A stretch of DNA of 64,000 nucleotides from Halotia branconii CENA392 (GCF_029953635.1 NZ_CP124543.1:4381455-4445454); one strand, 5' to 3'; positions 17,301-26,849 are shown, counted from the stretch's first letter. Notes: generated by a model not told the origin, from the sequence alone. Translations and numbers: made by a program.

Positions 17301-19169
17301 GTGCCACACTCAACTGTGGTGAAATTTTTTTGGGCTTTTGCCGTGAAAAAACTTTTAGGGTTAGTAATATCAGGCTATATAGTAGTTACCTCCTCCGTAG
17401 CATTGGCAGAATCATCTGTGTTAGTCGTTTTTCCTCAGACAAACTATCAGACAACTGCGGAAAAAATCTTCTTTCTTGGTAGTGCGCCACCGAATGGTCA
17501 GGTTTTCATTAATGGTAAGCCAATAACTCGTAGCCCTGCCGGTTATTTTTCCCCCAGCTTACCATTGCAGTTAGGAGAGAATCTCTTTACTGTACGTCAC
17601 CAAAATCAAGAAATTCAAATTAAGGTGATTAGGCTGTCTACTCAGCCTGAGTTACCACAAGGGTTAGGCTTTGCTAAAGGTTCTTTAACTCCAGATACTG
17701 ACATCGCCAGACTACCTGGGGAATTAATTTGTTTTAAAGCTATTGCACCCCCTAATGCCAGTGTATCTGTGAACCTGGCTAATCAAACTATTGCCCTTCT
17801 ACCCCAACCTCAACAGGCGCAATTACCAAGTAATTCGGCAGCTCTCACCGGGCAGAATCGCCCTAATGCTCAGTCTTTTGCAGGCAAGTATGAGGGTTGC
17901 ACTACAGGCCAACAACTCATTTCTCAAACCCTGATTTACGGTAATAACATCACCTCTGGTGCTGTTGTGGCAGATGCAACTAAAGAGGTAAATCTGGGAA
18001 CACCTCAGTTTCGACTCACACTCAACGGTAAGACGACAACTCAACCTGGGGCTGGTAAAATTCAAATTCTCTCACCTGCACAGTTACCAGTTGTTGAAGT
18101 TGTAGCAGATGCAGGAGTAGCACGCACTGGCCCTAGTACCGATTATTCTCGACTTACCCCACTGCCTCAAGGAACTAGGGCAGCAATTACAGGCAAAGAA
18201 GGTGAATGGTTACGCCTAGATTACGGAGCCTGGATTAATAGTAAAGAGACTCGCGTTCTGACTGGTGCTGTTCCGCCACGCACAATTATTCGTAGTGTCG
18301 GATATCGTCAGCTTCCTCAAGCAACGGAGATCATTTTCCCTTTACAAGTTCCTGTACCTGTCAGCGTGCAACAAGGTGATAAAAATTTCACCCTCACACT
18401 TTATAACACTACTGCCCAAACAGACATTATTCGTCTTGATGATGACCCCTTAATTTCTCGATTAGATTGGCAGCAGGTGACTCCGGAACAGGTGCAATAC
18501 ACTTTTAACCTTAAAAAAGCTCAACAGTGGGGATATAAACTGAGATATGACGGTACAACCCTGGTTTTGACTTTGCGTCATTCACCCCCAATCGGGCGTA
18601 AAAGACAAAAGCCTTTATCTGGTATCAAAATTGTACTTGATCCAGGGCATGGTGGCAAAGAATCTGGGGCTAGTGGCCCAACTGGGTATTTAGAAAAAGA
18701 TGTCAATTTGGCTGTATCGAAGTTGGTACGGGACAATTTGGTACAGTTAGGGGCAACGGTCGTGATGACCAGAGACACCGATAAAGATGTCTCTTTAGCA
18801 GAGCGTCAGGCAATTATCAATCAAGAAGAACCTGCGATCGCAATTTCGATTCATCATAATTCCTTACCTGACAATGGCGATGCGGAAAAAACTAAGGGAT
18901 TTGCCGCTTTTTGGTATCATCCCCAAGCCCACAGCCTAGCGATGTTTCTACATAATTATGTAGTCAAAAAATTAGGTAAACCTTCCTATGGCGTGTTTTG
19001 GGATAACCTAGCGCTAACACGTCCTAATGCTGCACCATCGGTATTGCTGGAGTTGGGCTTTATGAGCAACCCTAATGAATTTGAGCAGGTAATCAACCCA
19101 TTAGAACAAAAAAAGATGGCAAAGGCGATCGCTCAAGGAATTACTGAATGGTTTGGCAGTGTACGGTAA
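17301..19169 (+). CDS. amiC: N-acetylmuramoyl-L-alanine amidase (Amidase_3) with SH3 and AMIN-like domains
   Basis: The frame starts at a GTG (17301); a second GTG at 17343 gives a cleaner signal peptide (KKLLGLVISGYIVVTSSVALA) and may be the true start. After a beta-rich N-terminal part come an SH3-type domain (about 262-320, VADAGVARTGPSTDYSRL), an AMIN-like stretch (about 325-410) and the Amidase_3 catalytic domain (about 428-620). Its zinc ligands are visible in DPGHGGKESGA, GYLEKDVN and SIHHNS, with the catalytic Glu in LLELGFMSN. It cleaves the amide bond between MurNAc and the stem peptide in the periplasm, for septal splitting or remodelling. The symbol is by family analogy. Confidence 0.92.
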   Translation: MPHSTVVKFFWAFAVKKLLGLVISGYIVVTSSVALAESSVLVVFPQTNYQTTAEKIFFLGSAPPNGQVFINGKPITRSPAGYFSPSLPLQLGENLFTVRHQNQEIQIKVIRLSTQPELPQGLGFAKGSLTPDTDIARLPGELICFKAIAPPNASVSVNLANQTIALLPQPQQAQLPSNSAALTGQNRPNAQSFAGKYEGCTTGQQLISQTLIYGNNITSGAVVADATKEVNLGTPQFRLTLNGKTTTQPGAGKIQILSPAQLPVVEVVADAGVARTGPSTDYSRLTPLPQGTRAAITGKEGEWLRLDYGAWINSKETRVLTGAVPPRTIIRSVGYRQLPQATEIIFPLQVPVPVSVQQGDKNFTLTLYNTTAQTDIIRLDDDPLISRLDWQQVTPEQVQYTFNLKKAQQWGYKLRYDGTTLVLTLRHSPPIGRKRQKPLSGIKIVLDPGHGGKESGASGPTGYLEKDVNLAVSKLVRDNLVQLGATVVMTRDTDKDVSLAERQAIINQEEPAIAISIHHNSLPDNGDAEKTKGFAAFWYHPQAHSLAMFLHNYVVKKLGKPSYGVFWDNLALTRPNAAPSVLLELGFMSNPNEFEQVINPLEQKKMAKAIAQGITEWFGSVR

Positions 19170-19208
19170 AATTTATAAATATATTTTGCCAAAATATCTG
19201 TAATTATA

Positions 19209-20498
19209 ATGAACCGCAGGCTGCTGATTCCTTTGCTGTTGAGCTTTGGCTTGACGATATTTCTAGCAGTACATTTCATTATCGATCTTAACCAAGTGCA
19301 TCGCTTGACGATCGCCGCGGGATCGAAACAAGGGGAAAGTTATATTTTAAGTCAGGCGATCGCCCAAGTGATCGCCAAACACGAGCCGAAGATTCAAATC
19401 CAACTTCTAGAAACTAAAGGTACTGAAGAAAATATCCAATTATTAGAAGACAACAAAGCACAACTAGCTACCGCACAAGCTGATATTCCCACACTTCCCT
19501 CAGCTCGATTAATTTGCAATTTATACTCAGACGCATTTCAGCTAATTGTGACTGATAAATCTGGTATCAAGCAAGTTGCAGATTTTAAGGGTAAACGTAT
19601 TGCTTTACCACCACAAGGAGGTGGTCAATATCAATCATTTTGGTTGCTGGCTCAACATTATCGGCTGACATCAAGCGATTTTACATACAAACCAATGTCT
19701 GAGAAAGCAGCTGATACAGCCTTTCGCAACCAGCAAGTAGACGCAGTATTTCGCGTCCGTCCTCCAGGTAATTTATCCATCCAAGAACTTGTGCAAAACA
19801 GTGGTGGTAGGTTAGTACCAATTGACCAAGCTGCGGCGATGAAAATTACTCAGCCAGCTATTGAACCAGCATTTATACCTAAAGGAGCTTATCAGGGAAA
19901 TCCTCCAATTCCAGCTACAGATTTACCTACTGTAACTGTACAGAGAACACTTTTAGCTTCCAAAGTAGTCGATGGGGATATTATCCGCCAAGTTACCTCT
20001 ATTTTGTATGAGTATCGTCAAGAGTTGGCGAGGAAAATGTCTTTAGCAGCAAACATTAGTCCTCCGGAAACAGTCGGCGGGACTGGTTTACCACTCCATA
20101 GAGGTGCAACTGCTTATTATGATCGAGAAAAACCCAACTTTATTCAAGAAAATGCCGAGTACTTTGGATTAATATTAACGGTTGTACTACTCTTGGGGTC
20201 TTGGATTTGGCAGTTAAAAGGGCAAATTGAGAAGATTCAAAAAAATCGTGGTGATGACTACAATCACGATATTGTTCAACTTCTCAAACAAATTGAAACT
20301 TGTTCAGATATCAATACTTTAGAAAACATTCGCTCTGACTTGTTAGATAAATTTGAGAAAGTTGTCGAAGCTTTAGACAAAGATAGAATTACACCAGAAT
20401 CGTTTCAGTCATTTACTTTCACTTGGGAAGCTGCAATGTCAGCCATGCGCGATCGCAAAATTTGGTTAGCAGCAAACACAATCTCTCACTCTCCATAG
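19209..20498 (+). CDS. TAXI-family TRAP-type solute-binding protein with C-terminal membrane anchor
   Basis: The protein has 429 residues. An N-terminal hydrophobic segment (LLIPLLLSFGLTIFLAVHFII) precedes the TAXI domain (about 35-290: LTIAAGSKQGESYILSQAIAQVI, then LATAQADIP and ADFKGKRIALPPQGGGQYQS). A second membrane segment (FGLILTVVLLLGSWIW, about 320) and a coiled tail follow. TAXI proteins bind small acids and feed TRAP transporters, but no TRAP membrane subunits lie here. The extra membrane anchor is usual for the cyanobacterial type. The gene begins 39 bp after the amidase, so cotranscription is likely. Confidence 0.88.
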   Translation: MNRRLLIPLLLSFGLTIFLAVHFIIDLNQVHRLTIAAGSKQGESYILSQAIAQVIAKHEPKIQIQLLETKGTEENIQLLEDNKAQLATAQADIPTLPSARLICNLYSDAFQLIVTDKSGIKQVADFKGKRIALPPQGGGQYQSFWLLAQHYRLTSSDFTYKPMSEKAADTAFRNQQVDAVFRVRPPGNLSIQELVQNSGGRLVPIDQAAAMKITQPAIEPAFIPKGAYQGNPPIPATDLPTVTVQRTLLASKVVDGDIIRQVTSILYEYRQELARKMSLAANISPPETVGGTGLPLHRGATAYYDREKPNFIQENAEYFGLILTVVLLLGSWIWQLKGQIEKIQKNRGDDYNHDIVQLLKQIETCSDINTLENIRSDLLDKFEKVVEALDKDRITPESFQSFTFTWEAAMSAMRDRKIWLAANTISHSP

Positions 20499-20526
20499 AA
20501 ACCCGTTAAGCATTTAGTGTCAACTC

Positions 20527-20574
20527 AATTAAAAATTAAAGACAATTACAATTTTTAATCTTTAATTTTTAATT
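20527..20574 (+). terminator. AT-only hairpin downstream of the TAXI gene
   Basis: AATTAAAAATTAAAG (20527-20541) and CTTTAATTTTTAATT (20560-20574) are perfect inverted repeats of 15 bp. It may act as a bidirectional terminator, though the stem has only one G-C pair. Confidence 0.4.
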
Positions 20575-20683
20575 AAAACTGGTCAGTAAAACTAGACAAA
20601 GAGAAAACTATGAATACTGCGATCGCTTCGCCTAAAAATATAACCATACTTCAAGGCATTTACTAGGACACTTATCAGAATTT

Positions 20684-20762
20684 GGTACAGATTCACCAAT
20701 GAGCTCAAAAAATATCTGGGGAAGTTTTGAAATAACTAATAAAAAATAGAGTCAGTTTTCAT
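20684..20762 (-). pseudogene. Duplicated 5' fragment of the neighbouring Rpn/DUF2887 gene
   Basis: About 79 bp here repeat the first ~80 bp of the gene at 20766-21593 (gattcaccaat, ctcaaaaaatat, ctggggaagttttg, agagtcagttttcat) with small changes and deletions. The fragment keeps the ATG but has an in-frame stop after eight codons, where Gln became a stop. It lies directly after the intact gene in the same orientation. Confidence 0.8.
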
Positions 20763-20765
20763 TGA

Positions 20766-21593
20766 TCAATCAGAGTTTTTTTGATTCATCGCTTGCTGCA
20801 CTTGCTCAAGCGACAAACCCAAAGCTTCTGCTACCTGTTCGGTAGTTAACCCTAACGTCAATAATCGGGGTATTGCTTCTGATAGAACTTCTTCCTTGAT
20901 TTCTTCCTTAATTTCTTCTTTAATTTCTTTTTTGGCTTCTTCTCGGACTTCTTGATATGCTCTGGTTTGCTTTAAGTCACTTAATCCAAACATTGTTGCT
21001 ATCTCCTGACGAGTCATTTGTGGTAATTTGTACCAAACTATTGTCTCTATCAATTCTATAATTTGCTTTTGGACAGTTTCATCAACAATTTCTTGCCTAG
21101 CTTTGTTGATTAATCGTCGTGCTTCTTCAGTTGCTCTATTTTTTGATTCTACAACTAATTTTACTACCCCTATCCCTAGCGAAAGGTCTGCGTCTTCTCC
21201 TAATTCATCTAAATAAATGCGTTGTACTTGCTGAGTCAATAGCAGACCGCGATAGTGTATATGCACTTCCGGGTCTATACTGCGTTGAGGATACAACACA
21301 ACTGCACGCCAATCATTAGGTAATTCATATTGACGCAGGTAAAGAAATATTTCACTAAAAAAGCGGGAATAAAATCTCGAATCAGATTGAAACTGAACTT
21401 CTACAAAATATATTGGTTGGTTGGAAGAATGAATGGAAGGTAAAAATAAACCATCAATGCGAAAGGCAGTTTGCTTGATTTCAACTGATGTAAATTTATA
21501 AGCATCACCAGTTGTTGCAGATTCACCAATTAACTCAAAAAATATGCTGGGGAAGTTTTGAAATAACTGATAAAAAATAGAGTCAGTTTTCAT
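20766..21593 (-). CDS. Rpn-family/DUF2887 PD-(D/E)XK nuclease-like protein
   Basis: The protein has 275 residues. The N-terminal domain (about 1-180) matches DUF2887/Rpn: FRIDGLFLP with Asp47, then YFVEVQFQ giving E65-x-Q67, a PD-(D/E)XK variant. The C-terminal part has a Lys/Glu repeat (KKEIKEEIKEEIKEEV) and a helical tail LGLTTEQVAEALGLSLEQVQQ resembling a small DNA-binding helix pair. Rpn proteins are linked to recombination-promoting nuclease activity and are common mobile-type genes in Nostocales. It overlaps the upstream DUF2085 gene by 11 bp, suggesting coupling. Confidence 0.88.
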   Translation of the reverse strand: MKTDSIFYQLFQNFPSIFFELIGESATTGDAYKFTSVEIKQTAFRIDGLFLPSIHSSNQPIYFVEVQFQSDSRFYSRFFSEIFLYLRQYELPNDWRAVVLYPQRSIDPEVHIHYRGLLLTQQVQRIYLDELGEDADLSLGIGVVKLVVESKNRATEEARRLINKARQEIVDETVQKQIIELIETIVWYKLPQMTRQEIATMFGLSDLKQTRAYQEVREEAKKEIKEEIKEEIKEEVLSEAIPRLLTLGLTTEQVAEALGLSLEQVQQAMNQKNSD

Positions 21594-22086
21594 GCCAACC
21601 GTGTAAAATCGGCATCGTAAACAACCCCCATGCTAAACCCGTAATCAACCCAAAAGGCGTTACTACGTAATTATTAAAACCCCATAAACCAAAAATTTGC
21701 GCTGCCAATTCCAAAGGATAAGCCATCATTAACACACTAGCTAACGCTGCACCATTCCAGCCATATTGACTTAACCAATAAAAACCCTTACCGCCAGTCA
21801 CTCCATACAGTAAGCGAGTTATCAACAAACCCGTGACAGTGCCGTAGCAACGCATACATACAGCCATAATAAACGGGGGCGCTAAATCTAACCCCATATT
21901 GGGTTGCGGACATACATGATTACCCATGAAGTAAATGATGTCCGCAATACCCGGTAGCAAAGACACCCCAGACGCAGCCAAAAAAGGAGCAACAGGCGGG
22001 CCAAAAACCATCCCCACCAATAGAAAATCAGCAAACCAACTGACCCAATTAACCTGCAACCCTCTGTTGAAAGCGACTCTCGCCAT
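21583..22086 (-). CDS. DUF2085 membrane protein
   Basis: The protein has 167 residues with about four membrane segments: WFADFLLVGMVFGPPVAPFL, PFIMAVCMRCYGTVTGLLI, ALASVLMMAYPLELAAQIFG and VVTPFGLITGLAWGLF. The conserved pattern HVCPQPN...MAVCMRCYG marks DUF2085. The function is unknown. It lies 40 bp downstream of agrE on the same strand and overlaps the following nuclease gene by 11 bp, so the three may share a transcript. Confidence 0.88.
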   Translation of the reverse strand: MARVAFNRGLQVNWVSWFADFLLVGMVFGPPVAPFLAASGVSLLPGIADIIYFMGNHVCPQPNMGLDLAPPFIMAVCMRCYGTVTGLLITRLLYGVTGGKGFYWLSQYGWNGAALASVLMMAYPLELAAQIFGLWGFNNYVVTPFGLITGLAWGLFTMPILHGWHEN

Positions 22087-22126
22087 TCTCTTCCCCTGCG
22101 CCCTCTGCGCCTCTGCGGTTCGTCTC

Positions 22127-24238
22127 TTAACCTACCTTACTCACATAAGGACTTGTCAACTTATCCAACTGCTGAATCAACAAACTAAGGAATAACCCCA
22201 CATCAGTCACCACACCCACCGATTCTACAGAACCGCGATCGCTCAACTTAGTAACCACAGCTGGATTAATATCCACACATACCATTTTCACACCAGCAGG
22301 TGTCATATTTCCCACACCAATCGAGTGCAGCATTGATGAGAGCATCAAAATCATCTCCGCACCTTCTAGATGTTTAGCATATTCTTCCTGTGCCTTAATC
22401 AAATCCATTTGGGTATCAGGTAAAGGCCCATCATCTCGAATCGAACCAGCTAACACAAAAGGTACATGATTGTGGACGCATTCATACATCACACCACTTT
22501 TGATTGCTTCCGCCTCAACTGCTTTAGCAATGCTGCCATAACGGCGAATGCTATTAATTACCTTAAGATGATGGCGGTGTCCACCACGGACAGCAACGCC
22601 CCGCTTCATGTCCACACCGAGGGAAGTACCCATGATATTTTGCTCAATATCGTGGACTGCGATCGCATTACCACCCAACAGCGCTTGTACGTATCCTTGC
22701 CGAATTAGTTGTGATAAATGTTCACCACCGCCAGTATGAATCACTACAGGCCCAGCTGTGACAACTACTTTACCGCCAGCATCCCGAATTTTCCGTAATT
22801 CCCAAGCTACCTGTTCCACAACTAATTCCACACGGCGTTCGCTAGAAACTCCCGCGGACATAAAACTGAATTCTTGAGTATTGCGTTGTTCTCGTGATTC
22901 CGGTTTACGGATGGTGCGGATACCTAGCACATCTACAATGACGCGATCGCCTACTTCTAAATCCCGGAGGATTTTACACCTAGCAACTAAGCCATTGGGA
23001 GTTTGAGAAATTGCGATCGCGCCATCCATGCGTTGATTTTCTACCTTCATCCATTGCCCATCGATCCGTACTTCGGTAGGATAAATCGTACTCACGTAGA
23101 AATCATCGGGAGCTACGCCAGCTTGAATTACAGGCTCTAGTTTGGCATCTCGCTCGTCTTCGGGCAAGTTGACAGCACCCAAATCAATTAACTGGGAGAT
23201 GATTTCTTCCATCACCTCGTGGGATGGTGCTGATACCTTAACCTCAGCGGCTGATGTACTTTGCCGCTGTTCTCCCAAGTCGAAATTCAAAACTTGGAAA
23301 CTACCGCCAGAATCGATAATTAGATCCAAAGCGCGGTTAATTAAACCAGAATCAAGTAAGTGTCCTTCGATGCGAATAATCCGGCTTTCTACTGAGACAT
23401 TAGCATGAACTTCTGCTCGTACTGGTTCTGTTACCCGCAAGGTAAGACATTTAGCTGCACCACCAGCTTTGAGAAATTCAGTCAAAGGCGTTTCAATGAC
23501 TTCAAAACCAACATCTGCTAGCCGTGTTTTTAAAGTATCACTGGCTTTGTTCATAATCACGATACTGTCCACATTCACCGTATTACAGGCAAAGTTGACG
23601 GCATCAGCTTCGGTAATTGCAATCAGTTTTTCTGGCGCTACTCGCATTTCTATTAAGCGGTTAGAATATGCGTCAAAAGCACCCGGATAGTAAAGTAAAT
23701 AACCGTTAGCTAAAGGACAAAAGCAAGTATCTAAATGATAAAAGCGCTCATCAATCAATCGTAGAGACAGCACTTCAACGTCTAACCATTTGGCTAGATA
23801 AGGATGAGAATCTAATTCCGAACGAAAGCCGTATCCTGCCCAGAGCCAACGCCCTTCGCGGTCGAGGAGTGCGTCTCCGGCTCCTTCAAAGGGTAAATCT
23901 TTAGGCAGTTCATAAACTGTGTAACCATTTTCCTCAAACCATTGTTTGAAGTAGGGTTCTTCTCCTTGACGTTCTTTATGTAAAAAGCGACTAAGAACAA
24001 CGTTATCCCCTAGTAGTAAGCCAGCGTTGGCGGTAAAAACCATATCAGGCCAACCGTTCTGGGGCGTTACTAAATCTACAATGGCGTGATCTTTGAGGAC
24101 ATGGTGTAACTTTTGCCACTGTTCGACGGCGCGATCGCGCGATGACTTGTGAATATTCCCTTCCATCCAAGGATTAATCACATAGTCCACATCGTAGTGG
24201 TCAGGAGCGCACATCAAAAAGCGAATCCGGGAAGTCAT
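22127..24238 (-). CDS. agrE: Bifunctional arginine dihydrolase / ornithine cyclodeaminase AgrE (ArgZ family)
   Basis: The protein has 703 residues. The N-terminal amidinotransferase-fold domain (about 1-275) converts arginine to ornithine, CO2 and ammonia. Residues known in AgrE/ArgZ fall in place by count: N71 (FTANAG), H168 (FYHLD) and the nucleophile C264 (GGAAKCLTLR). A middle LOR/SDH-like domain (about 280-400) follows. A C-terminal NAD-dependent domain (about 470-700, LLGGNAIAVHDIE, GTSLGVDMKRGVAV) makes proline from ornithine in AgrE of Anabaena PCC 7120. It mobilises nitrogen from cyanophycin-derived arginine. No regulatory site is obvious; the gap to 24477 is AT-rich. Confidence 0.95.
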   Translation of the reverse strand: MTSRIRFLMCAPDHYDVDYVINPWMEGNIHKSSRDRAVEQWQKLHHVLKDHAIVDLVTPQNGWPDMVFTANAGLLLGDNVVLSRFLHKERQGEEPYFKQWFEENGYTVYELPKDLPFEGAGDALLDREGRWLWAGYGFRSELDSHPYLAKWLDVEVLSLRLIDERFYHLDTCFCPLANGYLLYYPGAFDAYSNRLIEMRVAPEKLIAITEADAVNFACNTVNVDSIVIMNKASDTLKTRLADVGFEVIETPLTEFLKAGGAAKCLTLRVTEPVRAEVHANVSVESRIIRIEGHLLDSGLINRALDLIIDSGGSFQVLNFDLGEQRQSTSAAEVKVSAPSHEVMEEIISQLIDLGAVNLPEDERDAKLEPVIQAGVAPDDFYVSTIYPTEVRIDGQWMKVENQRMDGAIAISQTPNGLVARCKILRDLEVGDRVIVDVLGIRTIRKPESREQRNTQEFSFMSAGVSSERRVELVVEQVAWELRKIRDAGGKVVVTAGPVVIHTGGGEHLSQLIRQGYVQALLGGNAIAVHDIEQNIMGTSLGVDMKRGVAVRGGHRHHLKVINSIRRYGSIAKAVEAEAIKSGVMYECVHNHVPFVLAGSIRDDGPLPDTQMDLIKAQEEYAKHLEGAEMILMLSSMLHSIGVGNMTPAGVKMVCVDINPAVVTKLSDRGSVESVGVVTDVGLFLSLLIQQLDKLTSPYVSKVG

Positions 24239-24476
24239 AAAAATTTTTAGAGCGTTTTAGATGCTACAAGCCTATTTTGAATACAGATTTTTTATTTTAC
24301 CAGTTTTAAATCTGTTGCTAACCCTCTACATTTTAGATAGTTAAAGGTGGTACAAAGGCTTCGCTTTTTATTCTATTACCCATAGGGGTACAGTGAAGTG
24401 ACAAGATGGTCAAAGATCAAAGACATAAAGCTAAAAGTGTATAATTCTATGATCTTGTAGCCATGCAGTGCTAGTA

Positions 24477-24777
24477 ATACCAATTCAAATAATGTTTGCG
24501 ACAGATAAATTCTTCGTAGGGAACATCACTCACCTGTGTCAATTTACAGCAATTTTCAGGCTTGGCCTTCTCACCCGCCTTGGAATCAATTCCCAGGCTA
24601 ATAGCGAAAGTCTACTAAAGTAGACTCAAGATTTTGGGCAATATCTAGTAATCTAAAGATTACTTTGGCTATTAGCAAGGAACTGAAGTTCCTTGCGGGG
24701 CAAAGGCTTCGCGTTCAGTTGACACCAATGGGCAATGTTCCCTACTCATCTGTCGCATTCTTTTTTCAAAATGGTAT
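24477..24777. mobile_element. 301-bp MITE-like element with long imperfect terminal inverted repeats
   Basis: The ends are ATACCA / TGGTAT. Exact inner inverted blocks are GCGACAGAT (24498-24506) with ATCTGTCGC (24748-24756), and GTAGGGAACAT (24516-24526) with ATGTTCCCTAC (24735-24745). The interior has further small hairpins (agtctactaaagtagact, aggaactgaagttcct). No coding sequence. It fills most of the agrE-GNAT gap and ends 8 bp before the GNAT start. Confidence 0.85.
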
Positions 24778-24785
24778 AACTTCAA

Positions 24786-25211
24786 GTGACAGAACTAACA
24801 ATAACAGTTGAAGATAATCCGAAATTAAAAGATATTCAGGTTGTAATTGGCAATATTCTTGATTACAACAATAACAGCCAGATAGAAAAAGATATAGCGT
24901 ATCCTCTAGCCGTTTTAATTCGAGATGCTACAGGTGAAATTGTTGGGGGTTTAGTTGGCAAAACACACTGGGGATGGTTATTTATCTCGCATTTGTGGGT
25001 TTTGGATACACTGCGAGGTCAGGGATATGGACGACAATTAATGCACAAAGCCGAACAAACAGCTAAAGAACGTGGTTGCGATCGCGCTTATCTCGATACT
25101 TTCAGTTTTCAGGCTTTGGGCTTTTATAAACGTCTAGGCTACGAAATTTTTGGGATCTTAGAAAACTTTCCCCCAGGTCATCAGCGGTATTTTTTACAAA
25201 AACAAATTTAG
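24786..25211 (+). CDS. GNAT family N-acetyltransferase
   Basis: The protein has 141 residues from a GTG start. The acetyl-CoA motif is clear: LFISHLWVLDTLRGQGYGRQLMHKAEQTAKERGC, then YLDTFSFQALGFYKRLGYEIFG. The substrate is not predictable. The start lies immediately after a MITE, so its promoter may come from the element. A weakly related start context suggests the original 5' region could have been replaced. Confidence 0.88.
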   Translation: MTELTITVEDNPKLKDIQVVIGNILDYNNNSQIEKDIAYPLAVLIRDATGEIVGGLVGKTHWGWLFISHLWVLDTLRGQGYGRQLMHKAEQTAKERGCDRAYLDTFSFQALGFYKRLGYEIFGILENFPPGHQRYFLQKQI

Positions 25212-25313
25212 AGATTATCGTTCGTGTAATTGTTTTTAACTAAATGGAAGCTTTACCCAAAAATTGGTCAGATATCCAAGCTGATACTGTATATTTTTCA
25301 ATCAGTATTAAGT

Positions 25314-25724
25314 ATGACAAGAATCGAATTAAAAAATCATCCAGTCTGGCAATATTTGACTGAAATACTAGAAAATTTAAATACTGATGTTCTTGTCAAA
25401 GAGCATCTTAAACTATGTGATTATCAAATATGCGGTTACTGGGATGAACAAGACGAATATTATGAAATAGTTACTTTGCCTCGTACCATAGAAACAGAAC
25501 TAGTCAGTAGTTCTATCGGCGTTACCTACAATAAACGCTTTCTACAACTGAAGTTTTTTCTAATAGCTTTTGCTATTGATGACATACAAAAAACAAATAA
25601 TAATTTTCAAAAAGTGGGTAAGTTGGTTCTTATTTATGATGAAAATCTGGAATTTATTGATGAAAATTTTATCTTAGATATTGATTCTCCAATGCTGACA
25701 ATCAAACGCACTCGCTCTGAATAG
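25314..25724 (+). CDS. Hypothetical protein
   Basis: The protein has 136 residues from the ATG at 25314 (MTRIELKNHPVWQYL); an open frame upstream to 25230 is less plausible. It is acidic with no signal peptide or membrane segment. It has a motif-poor alpha/beta pattern (CDYQICGYWDEQDEYYEIV, then VGKLVLIYDENLEFIDENFILD). I do not recognise a family. It lies 102 bp after the GNAT gene. Confidence 0.6.
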   Translation: MTRIELKNHPVWQYLTEILENLNTDVLVKEHLKLCDYQICGYWDEQDEYYEIVTLPRTIETELVSSSIGVTYNKRFLQLKFFLIAFAIDDIQKTNNNFQKVGKLVLIYDENLEFIDENFILDIDSPMLTIKRTRSE

Positions 25725-25928
25725 ACAGCTTAAATTAAAAACTAACTTCCCAATCTAAAGATATATGATATAGGCAAATCTGACGACTACAACTAAAAAC
25801 AACCGTCAGATATTTAACAACGTAAGTTCGATGAATCTCGCTGATAAAGGTAATCCCAAACAAGCAATTGAGCGTCCCTAAAAATGAGCGAACTGACAGT
25901 TTTATCTTTCATGGTATATGTTCTAAAG

Positions 25929-26297
25929 CTAAAGCTTTTTCATATTTCTGCTGATGGGGTCAAAACCTTGAGAAAAGCTGGTGCTGTCATCATAGCAAGC
26001 ACCAGTTAAATCTGCTCCGTACAATTTGGATAGGTTAAGTTTAGCTCCTCGCAGATTTGCTTCTTGTAGTTTCACACCACTCAAATTCGCTCTAGTTAAG
26101 TTTGCTTTGGCTAAGTTAGCTCTACTTAAATCAGCTCCCCAAAGTTTGGCTTTAGCTAAGTTAGCTCTACTTAAGTCGGCTCCCCATAAATTAATTCCAG
26201 GCAAATAGGCTCCAATCAACTTAGTTTTACTTAAGTCTGTTGCTGGAAAATACCTTTCTCCTGCGTTATAACGCCGTGTCAGTTCTTCAGCATCCAT
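25929..26297 (-). CDS. Pentapeptide-repeat protein
   Basis: The protein has 122 residues. After a short N-terminal part (MDAEELTRRYNAGERYF) there are about 14 A(D/N)L-x-x repeats (GADLSRANLAKAKLWGADL...), predicting a right-handed quadrilateral beta-helix. The function of such small cytoplasmic proteins is generally unknown. It overlaps the preceding gene by 11 bp and is probably translated with it. Confidence 0.9.
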   Translation of the reverse strand: MDAEELTRRYNAGERYFPATDLSKTKLIGAYLPGINLWGADLSRANLAKAKLWGADLSRANLAKANLTRANLSGVKLQEANLRGAKLNLSKLYGADLTGACYDDSTSFSQGFDPISRNMKKL

Positions 26298-26601
26298 GAT
26301 TTGTGTTAACTTTATTCAATAATAAAGAAGTGATTTGTTGCCATTCTTGATTTAACTCTCCTAAAAACTCTGGCTGGCCACTACGTCGATACCAGTAACG
26401 AGCATTGTTCAAATCGCCTTCTTTACGATGTAAATAGGCATGAACCCAAGCACTATCAGCATCGCTCACATTTTGAACTATTTCATGAGCTTGGTTCCAA
26501 TCACTTTGCTTGTCATACCATAAGGCTTGCAATGCTTTTGGTAATGTCAGGGGGCATGGGCGCTGTTTTGCGATCAATCGTAGAAATTCCTCTGTAGTCA
26601 T
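26287..26601 (-). CDS. Conserved hypothetical protein, TPR-like
   Basis: The protein has 104 residues. The central pattern DWNQAHEIVQNVSDADSAWV then HAYLHRKEGDLNNARYWYRR, followed by SGQPEF, resembles a helical tetratricopeptide-type unit. It is found as a conserved small protein in cyanobacteria and other bacteria. There is no catalytic motif. It is first of a two-gene unit with the pentapeptide gene. Confidence 0.75.
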   Translation of the reverse strand: MTTEEFLRLIAKQRPCPLTLPKALQALWYDKQSDWNQAHEIVQNVSDADSAWVHAYLHRKEGDLNNARYWYRRSGQPEFLGELNQEWQQITSLLLNKVNTNHGC

Positions 26602-26676
26602 AATCGTTACTCAACAAAATCAAACCTTTATTCAGTCTAATAAGTTAATAATTTGCGATTATTAAACCACAAGTTA

Positions 26677-26802
26677 TACCGTTTCACTTTAAAGTTGATA
26701 CATTTGGGGAAGCAGGGGAAGCAGAGGGAGAAAATAACCTATGCCCCATTCCCCATGCCCCATTCCCCATGCCCCATGCCCCATGCCCCACGCCCCATGC
26801 CC
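26677..26802. repeat. ATACCGTTTCAC end plus gccccat low-complexity repeat
   Basis: ttataccgtttcactttaaa plus gttgatacat at 26675-26704 is the same left end as the element at 57895-58012. It is followed by gaagcaggggaagcag units and by about nine ccccatgc/ccccattc units (26739-26802). It is non-coding. Confidence 0.75.
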
Positions 26803-26849
26803 AAAAACTTCATCCCGCAAGTGGCGTGAAGTTTTTTATTAGTGAGGAT

